A stretch of DNA of 64,000 nucleotides from Callorhinus ursinus (lineage: Eukaryota; Chordata; Mammalia; Carnivora; Otariidae), in contig NW_020312966.1 in assembly GCF_003265705.1 (NCBI RefSeq), forward strand, positions 21,017,436-21,081,435, read 5' to 3'. This document shows positions 35,300 through 46,533 of the stretch, piece after piece. Below the pieces are notes generated by a model that ran no database searches, was not told the origin of the DNA, and saw only the letters and a list, made by a program, of their open reading frames with translations. The position numbers were made by a program, and so were the translations under genes. Numbering within the stretch: position 1 is the first letter of the stretch; each line of letters starts with the position of its first letter.

Positions 35300-37100
35300 C
35301 TAACATGTCCTTGGTACTAGATGGCAATTTCCCAAAGCACAGAGCTCTTCAAACAATAATATTGCTATTAAAAAAAAAAAAAACACATTGTCCCTAGAAC
35401 TAACCCTTTCAGGGTATGTCTTACTCGTTACAAATTTCTGACACCTGTATGTGTATAAGGGTGCTAAATCCGAGTTGGCTCTAACAAATCCTGATGTAAT
35501 GGGAGATGTGCTTTTTCACAGGTTCTCTTTGGGGAAAGTGGCCCAGCTTAGAATCTCAGGTTTTTAACATTGAAAGAAACCTCTTAGTTCAATATATAAG
35601 TAATCCAGTCCCCTCATTTATAAATCCAAGAATTTGAGGTCTCAAGAGAAGCAAGATTGTGCCCAAGGTCACAAAGCTAGTTGAGGTTTTAATAAGTATC
35701 TCTTCCATTCCTTTCATATCTCTGCAGAACGATTAAAAAAATATTTGTTCCTCCCTTCTGTTTTCTCAGCCACCAGCATTCCAGCTGAGGCCTCACGTTT
35801 GGAATCATAAATATGGCACAACAAAGCACTACTATATACAGTTTATCAAATGATGATGGTTATTTTTTTATACTCTGGAGGAACAAAATGTATCATCACC
35901 ACTCACTCTCACTTTCGTTAGCTTTTTAGGCATGGGTTGAACTGGTTGTTCTTTGCACTGAGGTGTGTGTGTGAGGATGTCATGTGTTAACAGCTAATTA
36001 GTAGCATTGCCGAGCAGAAGGAGACCTTGCTAACACAACCGAGTCTCTGTGTCACGGTGGTGCTGGATGCAGCTGTGGTTCTTAGATGTCAGCAAACCCC
36101 AGCACAACAGAGACATTACCCAGGGCTAGGGAGAAGCTGACGACCTCATTTGGAGCCTGCCAAGTAGCTGTGTTGGCCACTGGTCTGAGCAAAGTGCTAG
36201 ATGCCTACAGGGCCCTGGTAACCCAGCACTAGCTCCCCACTCCTTTTCTAGATAGTCACATGGAGCAAACTGCTTGTGCCAAAAGAAACTGCACATACTT
36301 GTGAAAAGAGCCACAGTGCTAAGAGAAAAACTGAACTGTAGCCACCACTCTACCTCCAGCTGGGTGAGGTTAGGTTCCCAACCCCATCCACTTGCACGGT
36401 CAGTGGTCAGCGTTGGATTTGGCCAAGCTTTCATTTCCCGGGACAGAAGTTATCAGAAATCACATGCTTTCGCGGGGAGAAGGAGAGAGAATGCCCTTTG
36501 AATGGAAGATAACTAGGAGGTGGTAAAATCCACATCTTGTATACCTAACTTCTCTGATCTCCTGCAGATAGCATCACTAGGACCTAAAATAGCAACGTTC
36601 TCGTTATGACTCCAGGGAATTCGGTATTTTACCTTCATTGAAACTGATTCAGATGTGGTGCTTTTGCGTTTCATTTTAGACATCTGGAATGGGAAGGGAG
36701 CTTGCTTTCCCAGCTTTGACTTGGAAAAACAACTAATGAATTCACCAAGTATTTATTCAGCACCAGCTCAACAGGCACGGGCCTGTGCCCAGAGACTGGG
36801 ATGAAAGCTCGGGCCGGCACAATTCTGGGAGTATAGTGAAGGCATCATGCAATTCATGCAAATGCCCCATTGGGTACCAACTCTGGCCCGGGCAGAGAAG
36901 GCTGTTTTGACATTCCTATTTTGCGATTGCCACATGGTAATTGCCACCGTCACTGCATTATTTTTTTTTTTCCCTTCACAGGAATACAAAAATTTCTGAA
37001 CTCTTGTCACTAGTGTTTAACGAAAACTAACAGAAACTGACTGTCATGCAGAACACAAAGAATATAATTGGTTTCACAATTACTTAATGCTCCTAAAACA
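35300..37100. other. Mostly unassigned DNA with small MIR and L2 pieces
   Basis: A MIR-related piece lies at about 35,570-35,690 (minus; 'ttgtgcccaaggtcacaaagctag') and an L2 end at about 36,725-36,800 (minus; 'caagtatttattcagcaccagc'). The remainder, including frames at 36,126-36,434 (-) and 36,274-36,501 (+), shows no motif. A T-run lies at 36,960-36,972. Confidence 0.4.
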
Positions 37101-38139
37101 ACAACAACAACAACCAAACCATAGGGACTTCTGGTTAAACATGGCAGATTAAAAAAAAAAAAATGACTGTACCTCCAGTCCCTCTCAAACTCCCACTAAG
37201 ATGACAGGAAGAGAAAGGAAAAGCACCCATCAATAAGGACTTTGAGAACAAAAGAGGAAATAGCAATATTTTGAAAGCCAGAGAGCAGATGGATGGGCAG
37301 TCACTGACTTAGTAGGACAAAAGAAAGCTGAATGGCAAGCGCCTAGGAGAAGTGAAGCCAACAACCAGGATGAATGGGACCACAGAAGTCTGGAGAGTCT
37401 CGGAGGTAGGGGCACCCGCCGCCCGTCCTGGGGCGGGGGCAGGACTGGAACCGGGAGGAGTAGTTCAAAGTCTGTTGAAGTGGTATCTCCTACAGCATCC
37501 CTTCCCTCCCTAGTACAAGACAGGAGGTTTATTCTCAAAAGAGATTGAGCAAGAAGATCCTGGACTAGGGACCACTGGGCACAGCTGAGGGCACTGTGAC
37601 ATACGGCAGCCAGGGAGACTAAGGAGGGGGGTGCGTCTGCACACCCAGCCATGCCACCAGCAGCACCACTGTAGTCTCGCTCCTAGAATCCTGGCAGCCA
37701 GGCTCGCAAATGCACCGGCAGAACGGAGGCTTCCTTGGTAAACTGATCTGCCCAAGAGAAAGTATCCACAGATACTGCAGCAACTGCGATTAGCAGAATA
37801 GTGTCCAGGTACTAATCCCTGCAATCTGTGCCTATGTTAGATTACACGGCAAAGCAGAGTGACGGGGCAGATGGAATGGAGATTGCTCATCAGCTACCCT
37901 AGACATAGGGAGAGTGTCCTGGGTCATCCAGGCGGACCCAACGTGATCACCAGGGTTCTCAACGGTAGCAGAGAGCGGCTGAGTCAGAGGTCAGAGTGAT
38001 GTGCCATGAAAGGAGCTGACCCACTGCTGATGGCCCTAAAGATGGAGGAAGGGAGCCAAAACCCAAAGAGGAGGAGTGGCTTCTAGAAGCCGGGAAAAGG
38101 AAGAAAACAGATCCTTCCTCAGAGGCTCCAGAAAGGAAT

Positions 38140-38285
38140 GCAGTCCTCCCAATACCCTAGTTTTAGCCCAGCGAGACTGTACCAAACTTCTGACCTCTAG
38201 AACTGGAAGATAAATAAAATGTGTTGTTTTGAGGGGCCAAGGTTGTGGTCATATGTTGCTGCTGAGATAGAAACCTATGCAGATA
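38140..38285 (+). repeat. MLT1-like LTR 3' end
   Basis: 'tctagaactggaagataaataaaatgtgttgtttt' followed by 'aggttgtggtcatatgttgctgctgag' fits the polyadenylation end of an ERVL-MaLR LTR (AATAAA within 'ataaataaaatg'). Confidence 0.55.
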
Positions 38286-38699
38286 CTATGCGGGGGACCC
38301 GACTCCTGATCAGTGAATCCCATCAGTTGCAAATCCCACCCATACTCTCTGGGCTGCCGTCAGCGTTTTACAGCATCCAAGGAATAATAGGTATTTGAAG
38401 GAAATAACTAACATAAAAGGCAAAGTTCAAAATTAATAAACATCACAGAGGGAAGAGACCATGAAGGGACCAGAAGAAAATGTAAAGAAAAAGTAAGGAA
38501 ACAAACCAACCAACCAACCCTCAGAGAAATAAGAGAGAATATCGTATCCGTGAAAGCAGAACAAGAACGGAGTGCCCTTAAAAAGGAACATTAAAAAAAA
38601 AAAGGAACATTTAGCAGATTTAAAGAGCTCCTTGAATTTAAAAATATAATAGAATAAATACTAAATTAGAAATGCAGAGAAATAAGTTTAAAAACCTGC

Positions 38700-39845
38700 G
38701 AAAAAGAGGTCTATGGCAAGCCGTGGACATGGGTCCCTGTTAAAGATATCAAGAATAAGTCCTACTTTGGGATGCCTGGGTGGCTCAGTCAGTTAAGCAT
38801 CTGCCTTCAGCTCAGGTCATGATCCCAGGATCCTGGAATCGAGTCCCACATCGGGCTCCTTGCTCAGTGGGGAGCCTGCTTCACCCTCTGTCTGCTTCTC
38901 CCTCTGCTTCTGCTCTCTCTCTCTCTGGCAAATAAATAAATAAAATCTTTAAAAAAAAAAAAAGAGAAGTCTTACTTTAAGAGATACAAAGGAATTTAGA
39001 CGAAAACAAGAGGATAAAACTGATTACTATGCTCAGAAACACTTATTAATCCAGGACAAAAATAGGTACCATATACCCAAAACAGTCCATGTAACCCACA
39101 GAGAGGTTAATTGTCAGATTGCTCATGCCCATACAGAAGGGGATATGGTAGTCTGCACAGTGAAGGCTCATAAGCTTCCAGAGTATGGTGTGAAGACTGG
39201 CCTGACAAAGCGTGCTGCCCCACATGGTACTGACCTGCTGCTGGCCTGCAGGCTTCTCAGTGGGTTTGGCAGAGACAAGATCTCTGGAGGCCAAATGGGG
39301 GTGACCCAGAGACAAATATAAGGAGGAAAGCATTGGTTGTCAACCGGGTGCTTCCACCTGCTGTTTGAATGCAGGCCTTGCCTGACTACCACTGGAACTT
39401 TGGAGGCCCTTACAGTACCACGCGATTCCCTGGTTGTGATTCCGAAAGCAGGGAATCCAATGCAGACATACACTGGAGGCACACCGTGAGTCAGATCATT
39501 GCAGATGATGCGTGTTACCTAATGGAAGGGAGGAAAGATGCTTACCAGAAACAATATGCTCACTCCATAAAGAACAACATAAACTCCAGACCTGACGGAA
39601 GAAATGTCCAAGAAAACTCATACTGCTATATGGGAGAAGCCAGTCTATAAGAAGAAGCCTAAGAAGGAACTTCAAAAGAAGGGGCAGAACTGTTCCAGAA
39701 TATCTCTTGCTCAGAAGAGAGCTCATGTAACTCAGAAGAAGGCTAACTTCCTCAGAGCTCAGGAGCCGGCTCCTGAGGGCTAAGCCAAACCACAATTTTC
39801 TGTGAAGGTTTTTCAGATAAAGACAAGCTTATTGGCCAGCCAGTT
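38700..39845 (+). pseudogene. RPL5P: Processed pseudogene of ribosomal protein L5
   Basis: RPL5 binds 5S rRNA in the 60S ribosomal subunit. This is an intronless, dead copy of its mRNA. A start-like ATG at 38,729-38,731 leads to a KNKSYF segment, where a SINE interrupts. The copy resumes with a KRY segment at 38,979. Clear matches follow: the 'RFPGCDSESRESNAD' stretch near 39,420, 'CYLMEGRKDAYQKQ' near 39,510, and the C-terminal '[19 protein letters not shown]' ending at the stop TAA 39,781-39,783. The RPL5 3' UTR continues to about 39,845. Stops and frameshifts occur throughout, and roughly 40 bases are missing near 39,393-39,410. Flanks aaataagtttaaaa (about 38,680) and aaatagttttaaaa (about 40,155) are a plausible target duplication, placing it inside the ancient L1. 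The symbol denotes an RPL5 pseudogene in general; no copy number is implied. Confidence 0.93.
38769..38966 (+). mobile_element. Can-SINE inside the RPL5 pseudogene
   Basis: Complete element with tail aataaataaataaaatcttt plus A14. The pseudogene bases aagtcctacttt (38,757-38,768) are repeated as aagtcttacttt (38,967-38,978). It therefore inserted after the pseudogene formed. Confidence 0.96.
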
Positions 39846-40024
39846 AAGGAAAGGAAAGGAAAGGGAAGGGAAGGGAAGGGAAGGGAAGGGAAGGGAAGGG
39901 GAAGGGTGGAGGGAGGGAGAAAGAAAAGAAAAAAGAAAAGAAAAGAAAAGAAAGACGGAAGGAAGGAAGGAAGGAAGGAAGGAAGGAAGGAAGGAAGAAA
40001 GAGAAAGAAAGAAAAAAGAAAGAA

Positions 40025-40108
<84 letters not shown>

Positions 40109-40154
40109 GGGAGGCAGGGAGGGAAGGGAAGCCTTCATAAAAGTAAAACAAAAC
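39846..40154. repeat. Purine microsatellite grown from a retrocopy poly(A) tail
   Basis: Blocks in order: (aaagg)n then (gggaa)n, (gaaaa)n, (ggaa)n at about 39,956-39,995, (gaaa)n to 40,107, and an A-rich end to 40,154. The plus strand is nearly all purine for almost 300 bases. The long Lys/Arg/Glu and Phe/Leu/Ser frames crossing it are repeat artefacts. Confidence 0.9.
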
Positions 40155-41059
40155 AAATAGTTTTAAAATAAGAGAAAAATGATAAAATAAGAATCTCTAT
40201 AAAGGATACCCAATAGGTGTCCCAGAACAAGATGGAAAGGTTACTGGACCCAGAGTCAAGAAGCCTACAGCAGGAATGGAAGAAGACCCCCAATGAGATA
40301 CATCATTGTGTTTTTTCAGAAGTCCGGTAACAGAGGTGATTCTTAAAGAAACTTCTAGAGAAGAAAACCTGATTATGGACAAAGGGCCAGGCATCAGAAT
40401 GATATCTGAGGCCTTAAAAGTAATACTGGGAGGTAGAAGAACAGTGCCTGAACAACTCTGGAGAAAGTAGTCTCCCCCATAGAATTTCTAAGCAAGCAAA
40501 CAAGTCTGCAAGTGGGATAGCATCTGCAGCCATTCAAAGTCTCAAAAAGTTGCCTCCCATGCACTGTTTTTCAGGAATTTACTAGAGGTTATGTTCCTCC
40601 AAAAGGAGGAGAAAACTCAGAGAGAAGATGCTCTTAGCCAAGAAACAGGGCGTCCTACAGAAGAAAGCAGCCAAGAGAACCTCAGAGTGATTACTCTGTA
40701 ACAGGTCCAAAGAACAGCCCGTACAGATTAGAATAGAAGGACAGAGGGTTCAGAAGGGATGAATCCAAGGCGTGGGGGAAGCAACTGACAATTCACCTGT
40801 TGCATTGGTCCTTAGGAAATGCACGCTTACTGCAGAGAGCTTCATTGGAGCTGAGTGAACGGTGAGTACATTTGAAAAACTAAGCAAACCATTCAAAACA
40901 AGACAGTTATTTACTCTGAGGATCGGAGCCGAAATCCGTATATATAAAAGACAATATAATCCTAATCCGGTATGAGCTCTAGTTAACATAAGTGTCCATC
41001 ACTATCACAGGGCAAATGCTAATGCTGACTTAACTCCCGTTGATGATATAGGGTATGTT

Positions 41060-41509
41060 TAGGGCTGTATGAAGAGAACGGTGGTGAGGAGGAGTGCAGA
41101 CATGTGTATATACCATTTGTTGTGATGGATCGCAGAAGTGGCCACAATCCTCTTCCCCCTGTATCCTTCACAAAGTGAAGCACAGCATCTCCCATCAGGA
41201 TGTGGAGTTTGATTTTCCTCCCTTTGACCCAACTGGCCTTCTGCAAGAACACAGTGGGAGTACCAGAAAGCCGGTTCTGACCCTGGTCCTCCAGAAGCTT
41301 CATGTGCTCCCACTTGCGCCAGGAACCCTGACCATCTCCCTGTGTGCGTGAGCCCAGCACAGCCTGCTGGAGGATGAAAGAATCCATGGAGTGTGGACAC
41401 CTGGGTGGCTCTGTTGGAGCCCGGAATCCCAGAATCGAGTCCCGAGTTGGGATCCCTGCTCAGTGGGGAGTCTACTTCTCCCTCTGCCCCTCCCCTGCTT
41501 GTGCGTGCA

Positions 41510-41540
<31 letters not shown>

Positions 41541-41815
41541 AAATAAATAAAATCTTGAAAAAAAAAAAAGAATCCATGGAGTGTGGAAGAGCCACCCCAG
41601 CTGAGGCCACTTAGTCTGGCCAGCCCCCAGCCAACCCAGTAACCGACCACAGCTGCATGAATGAGCAGAAATCCAGAAGGACTGCCCAGCCCAGCCCAGC
41701 TCAGTTCAACTGCTGATGCACAGAATTGTGAGTAAATAAACAGATGCTTCAAGCCAATATGTTTTGAAATGCTTGGTTACACAGTAAAAACTAATTGATA
41801 CTATGTGTTATGTGC
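41060..41815 (+). repeat. MLT1-like LTR, split by a SINE
   Basis: Recognisable series: 'agaagtggccacaatcctc', 'gtgaagcacagcatctcccatcaggatgtgg', 'agcctgctggaggatgaaag', and, after the SINE, 'gccaccccagctgaggcc' and 'gagtaaataaacagatgcttcaagcc...ggttacacagtaaaaactaattgatac'. This is the 3' end of an ERVL-MaLR-type LTR. The 183- and 150-codon minus frames (41,059-41,752) are chance frames across the LTR and the SINE. Confidence 0.65.
41397..41566 (+). mobile_element. Can-SINE with internal deletion
   Basis: The head 'acacctgggtggctctgttgg' jumps straight to 'agcccggaatcccagaatcg', so about 35 bases between the A and B boxes are missing. The (ct)n run is long (41,510-41,536). A perfect 20-bp duplication lies at 41,377-41,396 and 41,567-41,586 (aaagaatccatgg...). 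Confidence 0.95.
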
Positions 41816-42603
41816 ATGTGTGTCCGCAAGAAGATGTTCATGCAAACACTAAGTTTTTGTGTCCTATCATGGGGAATCAAGACATCTACCTAAGTGTGGA
41901 AAAATCAAGCAATACGGTAGAAGCAGGTTATTTAGAAACATGGGGACAAAACAGCAAATAGATTTTAAAGTGGAGATCCGTGGAGTGTAAATCAGGGGTC
42001 AGGAGGCACAGGCTGGAGGACTGGGCTTTTTCTCATTAGAGGCTTTTTTAGAATTGTTTGATTTTTTTTAAGTCATGGACACATTTTGCTTTGATAAAAT
42101 TGCAAATTAAGTGGAAAGAAAAAAGAAAAATAACTAACCTTCCGAGTTATTGATAGTCAGCTGGTGTAGGGCACTTGCCACTGCCAGCAAGTCATGTGTC
42201 CAACACGTGCCCTGGGCTGGAGGAGTTTCCCACTAAGACATCGCCATGGCCAACCCCGTTTTCCCTTTTGATTAGCATTCAGTCTTCGTGCTCGCATACT
42301 TGTGGTTAGCACACAGCGGGAGAATTGAAAACAGCACATGGAAAAGCTGGATGCAGGGTCTCAGACACCGCAGGTGTTCTCCAAGCTGGTAGTCTCCATG
42401 CTAATGGAGTCAACTAAGGACCGCAAACACCCAAAATAATGGAACGCTGGCTCCCGCCAAAATCAGGGCATGGAAAAAATGGGTTATTAGAAATTATTCT
42501 GTGGTAAGAAAAATTTTATTCTGTGGTAACACTGTTGAATTGGCATGAATAAAAAGTGAAGCAAATTACCCATTATTCAACAGGGTGCAGTGGCACTGTA
42601 AAA
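41816..42603. other. Unassigned DNA
   Basis: No repeat family, exon or RNA gene recognised. A minus frame at 42,157-42,339 has no support. Confidence 0.4.
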
Positions 42604-42626
42604 ACCACACACACAGACACACACAG

Positions 42627-42657
<31 letters not shown>

Positions 42658-42662
42658 CACAC
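42604..42662. repeat. (CA)n microsatellite
   Basis: About 59 bases of CA units with three interruptions (two GA, one AA). Confidence 0.95.
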
Positions 42663-42824
42663 GATGGCAGGAGAAATGGCTATTGTCAGATGATCACTCT
42701 CTTCCCTGATTACGACTCTGCTTTACATGTATTTTTCTATTTGTAATTATCATTTTCATGTGTTTATTAAATTCCCTCTCCTGTGTGAGGTTGGGAAGAA
42801 GCAAGCGATATTAGAAAAGGCACA

Positions 42825-43012
42825 GGGGCACCTGTGGGTGCTCAGGCAGTTAGGCATCTGCCTTCAGATCAGGTCATGATCCCAGGGTCCTGCGATCGAG
42901 CCCCACATCGGGCTCCCTGCTCAGAGGGGAGCCTGCTTCTCCCTCTCCCTCTGCCTGCCACTCCCCCTGCTTGTGCTGTCTGTCAAATAAATAAAATCTT
43001 AAAAAAAAAAAA
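42825..43012 (+). mobile_element. Can-SINE
   Basis: The head is altered to ggggcacctgtgggtgctcag. Body and tail are standard (aataaataaaatctt plus A14). No clean target duplication. Confidence 0.94.
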
Positions 43013-43039
43013 AAGGTGCCGAAGGTAAAAGCAAGGTAC

Positions 43040-43385
43040 TAGATACTAAGCTGATGTGTTTATCCATCAGAGGTTAGGGAATGCCATAGCAACAAACAGC
43101 CCCAAATCTCTGTGACTTCGCCTCTCAGGCTACATATCCCTCGTTGAGTCTCCAGGCGAGTGTGGTTATCCAAGTCACTCAAAGATCTGGGCCGACACAT
43201 GCTGCCCTCCCTCACGTCCCCCCCGGCGCTAACCGGAAGTGACGCTCCTCCTTTCGCATGGCTCTGTCTGTATTCAGAAGGGTGGGAAAATGCCATGCCG
43301 CTGTGTACCCAGAAGGGGAACTGGCCAACTCAGTCTGGTGATCTCCCTGCCATTCACCATTGTTGTACATCACCTAGAATATAAA
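43040..43385. repeat. Old interspersed repeat of uncertain family
   Basis: 'gccatagcaacaaacagccccaaatctctgtgactt' and the following 'gtgacgctcctcctttc...' and 'ccgctgtgtacccagaaggggaac' parts resemble a widespread mammalian element, but I cannot name the family. The antiparallel frames here are not genes. Confidence 0.4.
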
Positions 43386-44650
43386 TGAGCTGCGTTTATT
43401 TTTATCTTTTCCTAGACATGTTCTACTCCCGAAAATTATTGCGCTTTAAAGGCAGATTCTGAATCTGGCTAAAGAGGGAGGGCCTGGGAGGTTATATGAG
43501 GTACGAAAGTTATGTAAAGTAATGTGGTTTCCTTTTTTTTCCTTCCTGTGGTTTAATGGTACAGCACAGCATTTGCAGACCAATGGTTTCTGTAACAAGA
43601 TAATTTTATTTTACCTAATCACTAACCAGTTTATTTTTGCTTCCAAGTAGAAACTTGTTTTTGCCTAAATTTTGAAGACTGTGAATTTAAGCGAACACCA
43701 CTTTTGGCCTGTTGAGGAAATGACCCAAGGTGGCCTGGAAACAGCCATGCTGATGCGTAAATGAGAAAATTTCATTTATGTAAATCTCATTGCAACAGTT
43801 GTGCTGTGAGAAGGGGTTAAGGTGAGCAGGGCCTGTAGATGTGGACGATCAAAATACAGTTTTCAGGTAAAACATATGGCATGGGGAAGGAGCAGAGTAC
43901 GTTTCCATCTCTGGGGACCAAGGAAGGAAACGTATTTTCCTGCATTTATTTGTGAAGAACTTCAGTGATAAGCACTGGGCTTTTCTCCTGCAGAAAGATG
44001 GAAACAGAGAAGCAGGGTTTCCAAATTTTAGCCAAAGTCCCCAAACCCTTTGATCCTGCAGCTTCTAATGTGTCAGGCATCGCATCCAAGGCTGGTTATA
44101 CCTCCTTGCTGCAATCCAAACAAGCAGAAGGCTGAAATACTCAGAACTCTTTATTGCATTGGAGTAAGAAAAAACACATGGCAAGGAAACCAGTTGAAGT
44201 CAGGCACACCTGCAAAAGAAAAGCAGGGCCAGAATGTTACAGGGTTAGGGCCGATTTCATCCCATTTCTTAACTTCTCTAAAACACATGGCACACTGAGG
44301 CAGGAATAAATTTCACTAGGATGAACCACTTACCTAATAACTTTGCTCATTTTGAAATCTAAAATCCTTATTTATAGAAGGTTCCAACTGGTCTGAATTA
44401 TAAGTAATGTGGTCTTCAACATGGGACCAAATGAGACCTGTTGTGGGTATTTGTTGTGAATATTCATACCTGTGAGTATATGCCATAAGCTTCACACCAT
44501 CTACTGCGGGTCGTGAGAGCACTCTCCAGTTCTTCCTAACTAACTTGCTGGTGACATAGGACAACCAATCGGGTCAGAAGGAGTAATGTGAGCTGGTCTG
44601 TTCTTTTGTCCCATGCCACATGCATGGGTTGCTTCTGGCCTTAGGGCCCC
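43386..44650. other. Non-repetitive DNA, partly enhancer-like
   Basis: No repeat recognised. About 43,560-43,830 contains dense factor-site-like words (caccact, gatgcgtaaatgag, atttatgtaaatctc with an octamer-like atgtaaat, caacagttgtgc E-box pair). Frames at 44,050-44,298 (+) and 44,334-44,564 (-) have no domain. Confidence 0.3.
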
Positions 44651-44654
44651 CCCT

Positions 44655-44875
44655 TTTTTTAATTAGTTTATTTATTTGATTTTTAAGTTTTTGAATTTTA
44701 TTTTAATTCCAGTGTAGTTAACATACAGTGTTGTAATAGTTTCAGGTGTACAATATAGTGATTCAGCAAGTGTTCAAGGTAAGTGTACTCTTAAACCCCT
44801 TCACCGATTTCACCCATCCCCCACACACCTTCCCTCTGGGAACCATCTGTTTGTTCTCTATAGTTAAGATACTTC
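44655..44875 (-). repeat. L1 3' end fragment
   Basis: The inverted L1 3' UTR phrase 'attccagtgtagttaacatacagtg...agtttcaggtgtacaatatagtg' matches the corresponding part of the L1 at 12,187. Right-hand sequence is eroded. Confidence 0.7.
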
Positions 44876-45019
44876 TGGCCACAGGCCCTTTGTATTGCAA
44901 ATGGTCATTAACTGGTTGTAGATTACTGTATCATATGTATTCCATCATATAGATATAGATTTGTAGATGTTTCACTTGTTCACTTTAAGTTCCTTTTATA
45001 CTCTATTAATTGATTTTTC

Positions 45020-45245
45020 TAGATCAGGGTTTGTCAGCCTTGGTGCTAGACATTTTGGATGGGTAATTCTTTGTTATTGGGGGGGAGGCTGTCCTGTGAG
45101 TTATAAGATGTTGAGCAGTGTCCCAGGCCTCTACCAGGTAGATGTCAATAGCACCTAAACCCTCCAGTTGTGACAAAAATGTCTCCGGACATTGCCGATG
45201 TCCCTTGGAGGCCAAAATCATTCCCATTTGGGAACCAGACTGACC
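45020..45245 (-). repeat. hAT-type DNA transposon fossil
   Basis: Contains 'ctctaccaggtagatgtcaatagcacc' and 'cagttgtgacaaaaatgtctcc...cattgccgatgtccc', the inverse of a common mammalian MITE ending in a ggttctcaacc-type terminus. The exact MER name is not certain. Confidence 0.55.
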
Positions 45246-45289
45246 ACTTCTGTTTAACAGAAACATAATGCAATTCACAAGTGTGAGCC

Positions 45290-45555
45290 TCAGGAGTAAT
45301 TTTAAATTTTCTAGTAGTTACATTAAATAAAAGTAAAAAGAAATTAGCAAAATAAATTGTGATGATTTTTAACTTAACCATATATACTCAAAGGGTTATT
45401 TTAACATGTAACAAGATAGAAATTATTCATGAGATATTTTCAGTAGTGGTTTTGCTTTTATTTTAACTCTGGTGTGTATTTTGCACTCACATCACATCTC
45501 AACTTGGACAAGGCTCAGTTGCCACACGTGGCCAGTGGCCACCTTGTTGGACAGC
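45290..45555. repeat. DNA-transposon-like fossil
   Basis: 'ttttctagtagttacattaaataaaagtaaaaag' through 'tgtgtattttgcactcac' to 'gccacacgtggccagtggccacctt...ttggacagcac' matches a widespread mammalian DNA-element-type repeat. The family is not named with confidence. Confidence 0.5.
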
Positions 45556-45559
45556 ACAA

Positions 45560-45606
45560 GACTAGTAGACTGGGAGTTTGTGTCCCTCCAAAATTCATAT
45601 GTTGAA
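45560..45606 (+). repeat. MaLR-type LTR, left piece before the L1 insertion
   Basis: 'gtttgtgtccctccaaaattcatatgttgaa' is the 5' part of an MST/MLT1-like LTR. It continues at 50,192. Bases 45,590-45,606 are the left copy of the 17-bp L1 target duplication. Confidence 0.6.
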
Positions 45607-46533
45607 GAAGCAGTCCAAGATGGCAGCATAGGAAGATCCCCAACTCACTTCCTCCCATGGACACAACACATCTACAGCTACATATGGAACATTTCCTTCT
45701 GAAAAGAACCTGAGAACTAGCCAAACAGCTACTCCACAACAAGGATAAAAGGGCTACCTTGAGACCAGTAGGAGAGGCAGAGATGTAGTTTTACCAAAAA
45801 CCCAACCCCTAGTATGGCAACCCACCATCAGAGGGGACTTATAAATACAGAACTCCCACTCGAGGAGTGATGGGTTTGTGCCCCAGAGCAAGCATCTCCA
45901 ACCCTTGGGACATGCGCTAGAGAGGCATACCCCCAAAGTCTGGCTTTGAAGACCAATGGGGCTTATATCCAGGAGAACCACAGGGCTACAGGAAATGATG
46001 AGTCCACTCTTAGCTCACATGCAGATTCATTTGTCCCAGGACCCAGTGCAAAGGCAGCAGGTTGAAAGGAGCCCAGACCATATGTGAAGGAGATTCACTG
46101 ATAATCATAAAGCATCTACGAGGGGAGAAAAAGCCTGTTGGAAGTCGCTTCAGGGTTGGATGGCTGGCAGGAACCACTTTCACATTCTCTCTCTAACTTG
46201 CTAGTGCCTGTGCTGGTGGGCACAATTTTCTCACTCTCACTCTAATTTGCTAGCACCTGCTCATCAGAGGTGGTAGGTGAGTGCCCCCCTCTTGCACTGC
46301 TGCCCAGGCCCCCGGAGGTGGTGGGCAAGCAGCCCACCTTCTCAGAGCCAGCAGGCACATGCAGCCCACACACAGGATGCCTCTTGATCACGAGAATCTG
46401 GCGGCCATGGGGGATTGTGTTTCTGGGCCCCATAGGTCTGAAACAAATGGGGGAACAGTCAAGAACTAGGGCAAGGTTAAATGATAAGATTCATCACCTA
46501 TACAGGGCCACCCCTCTAAGACTGGGAAACATA

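Larger units (their letters stand above)
37105..41050 (+). repeat. Ancient L1, 5' UTR to ORF1 region, heavily interrupted
   Basis: It begins near 'acttctggttaaacatggcagatt', a 5'-end-like phrase of old L1/HAL1. ORF1-type sequence appears at 38,530-38,690 ('ctcagagaaataagagagaatat', 'gaacaagaacggagtgccc'). It resumes at 40,170-40,700 ('ggtgtcccagaacaag', 'gtctcaaaaagttgcctcccatgcac', 'aggagaaaactcagagag'). The RPL5 retrocopy (with its own SINE and microsatellite tail) and an LTR piece at 38,140-38,285 break it. No frame survives. Confidence 0.6.

Noticed and set aside
39369..39650. 93-codon plus frame
   Set aside because: It is a surviving open piece of the RPL5 processed pseudogene. The whole copy is broken by stops, shifts, a deletion and a SINE.
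39846..40131. CRISPR-like or satellite array
   Set aside because: The units are 4-5 bases with no spacers. It is a microsatellite in a mammalian genome.
39752..40160. Long Lys/Arg/Glu-rich and Phe/Ser/Leu-rich open frames (84-134 codons)
   Set aside because: They are translations of the purine microsatellite at the RPL5 retrocopy tail, open on both strands because of the repeat unit.
41059..41752. Minus-strand frames of 183, 150 and 122 codons
   Set aside because: They run through an MLT1-like LTR and an inserted Can-SINE, overlap in different phases and contain the SINE-derived Phe-rich/Arg-Glu-repeat segment.
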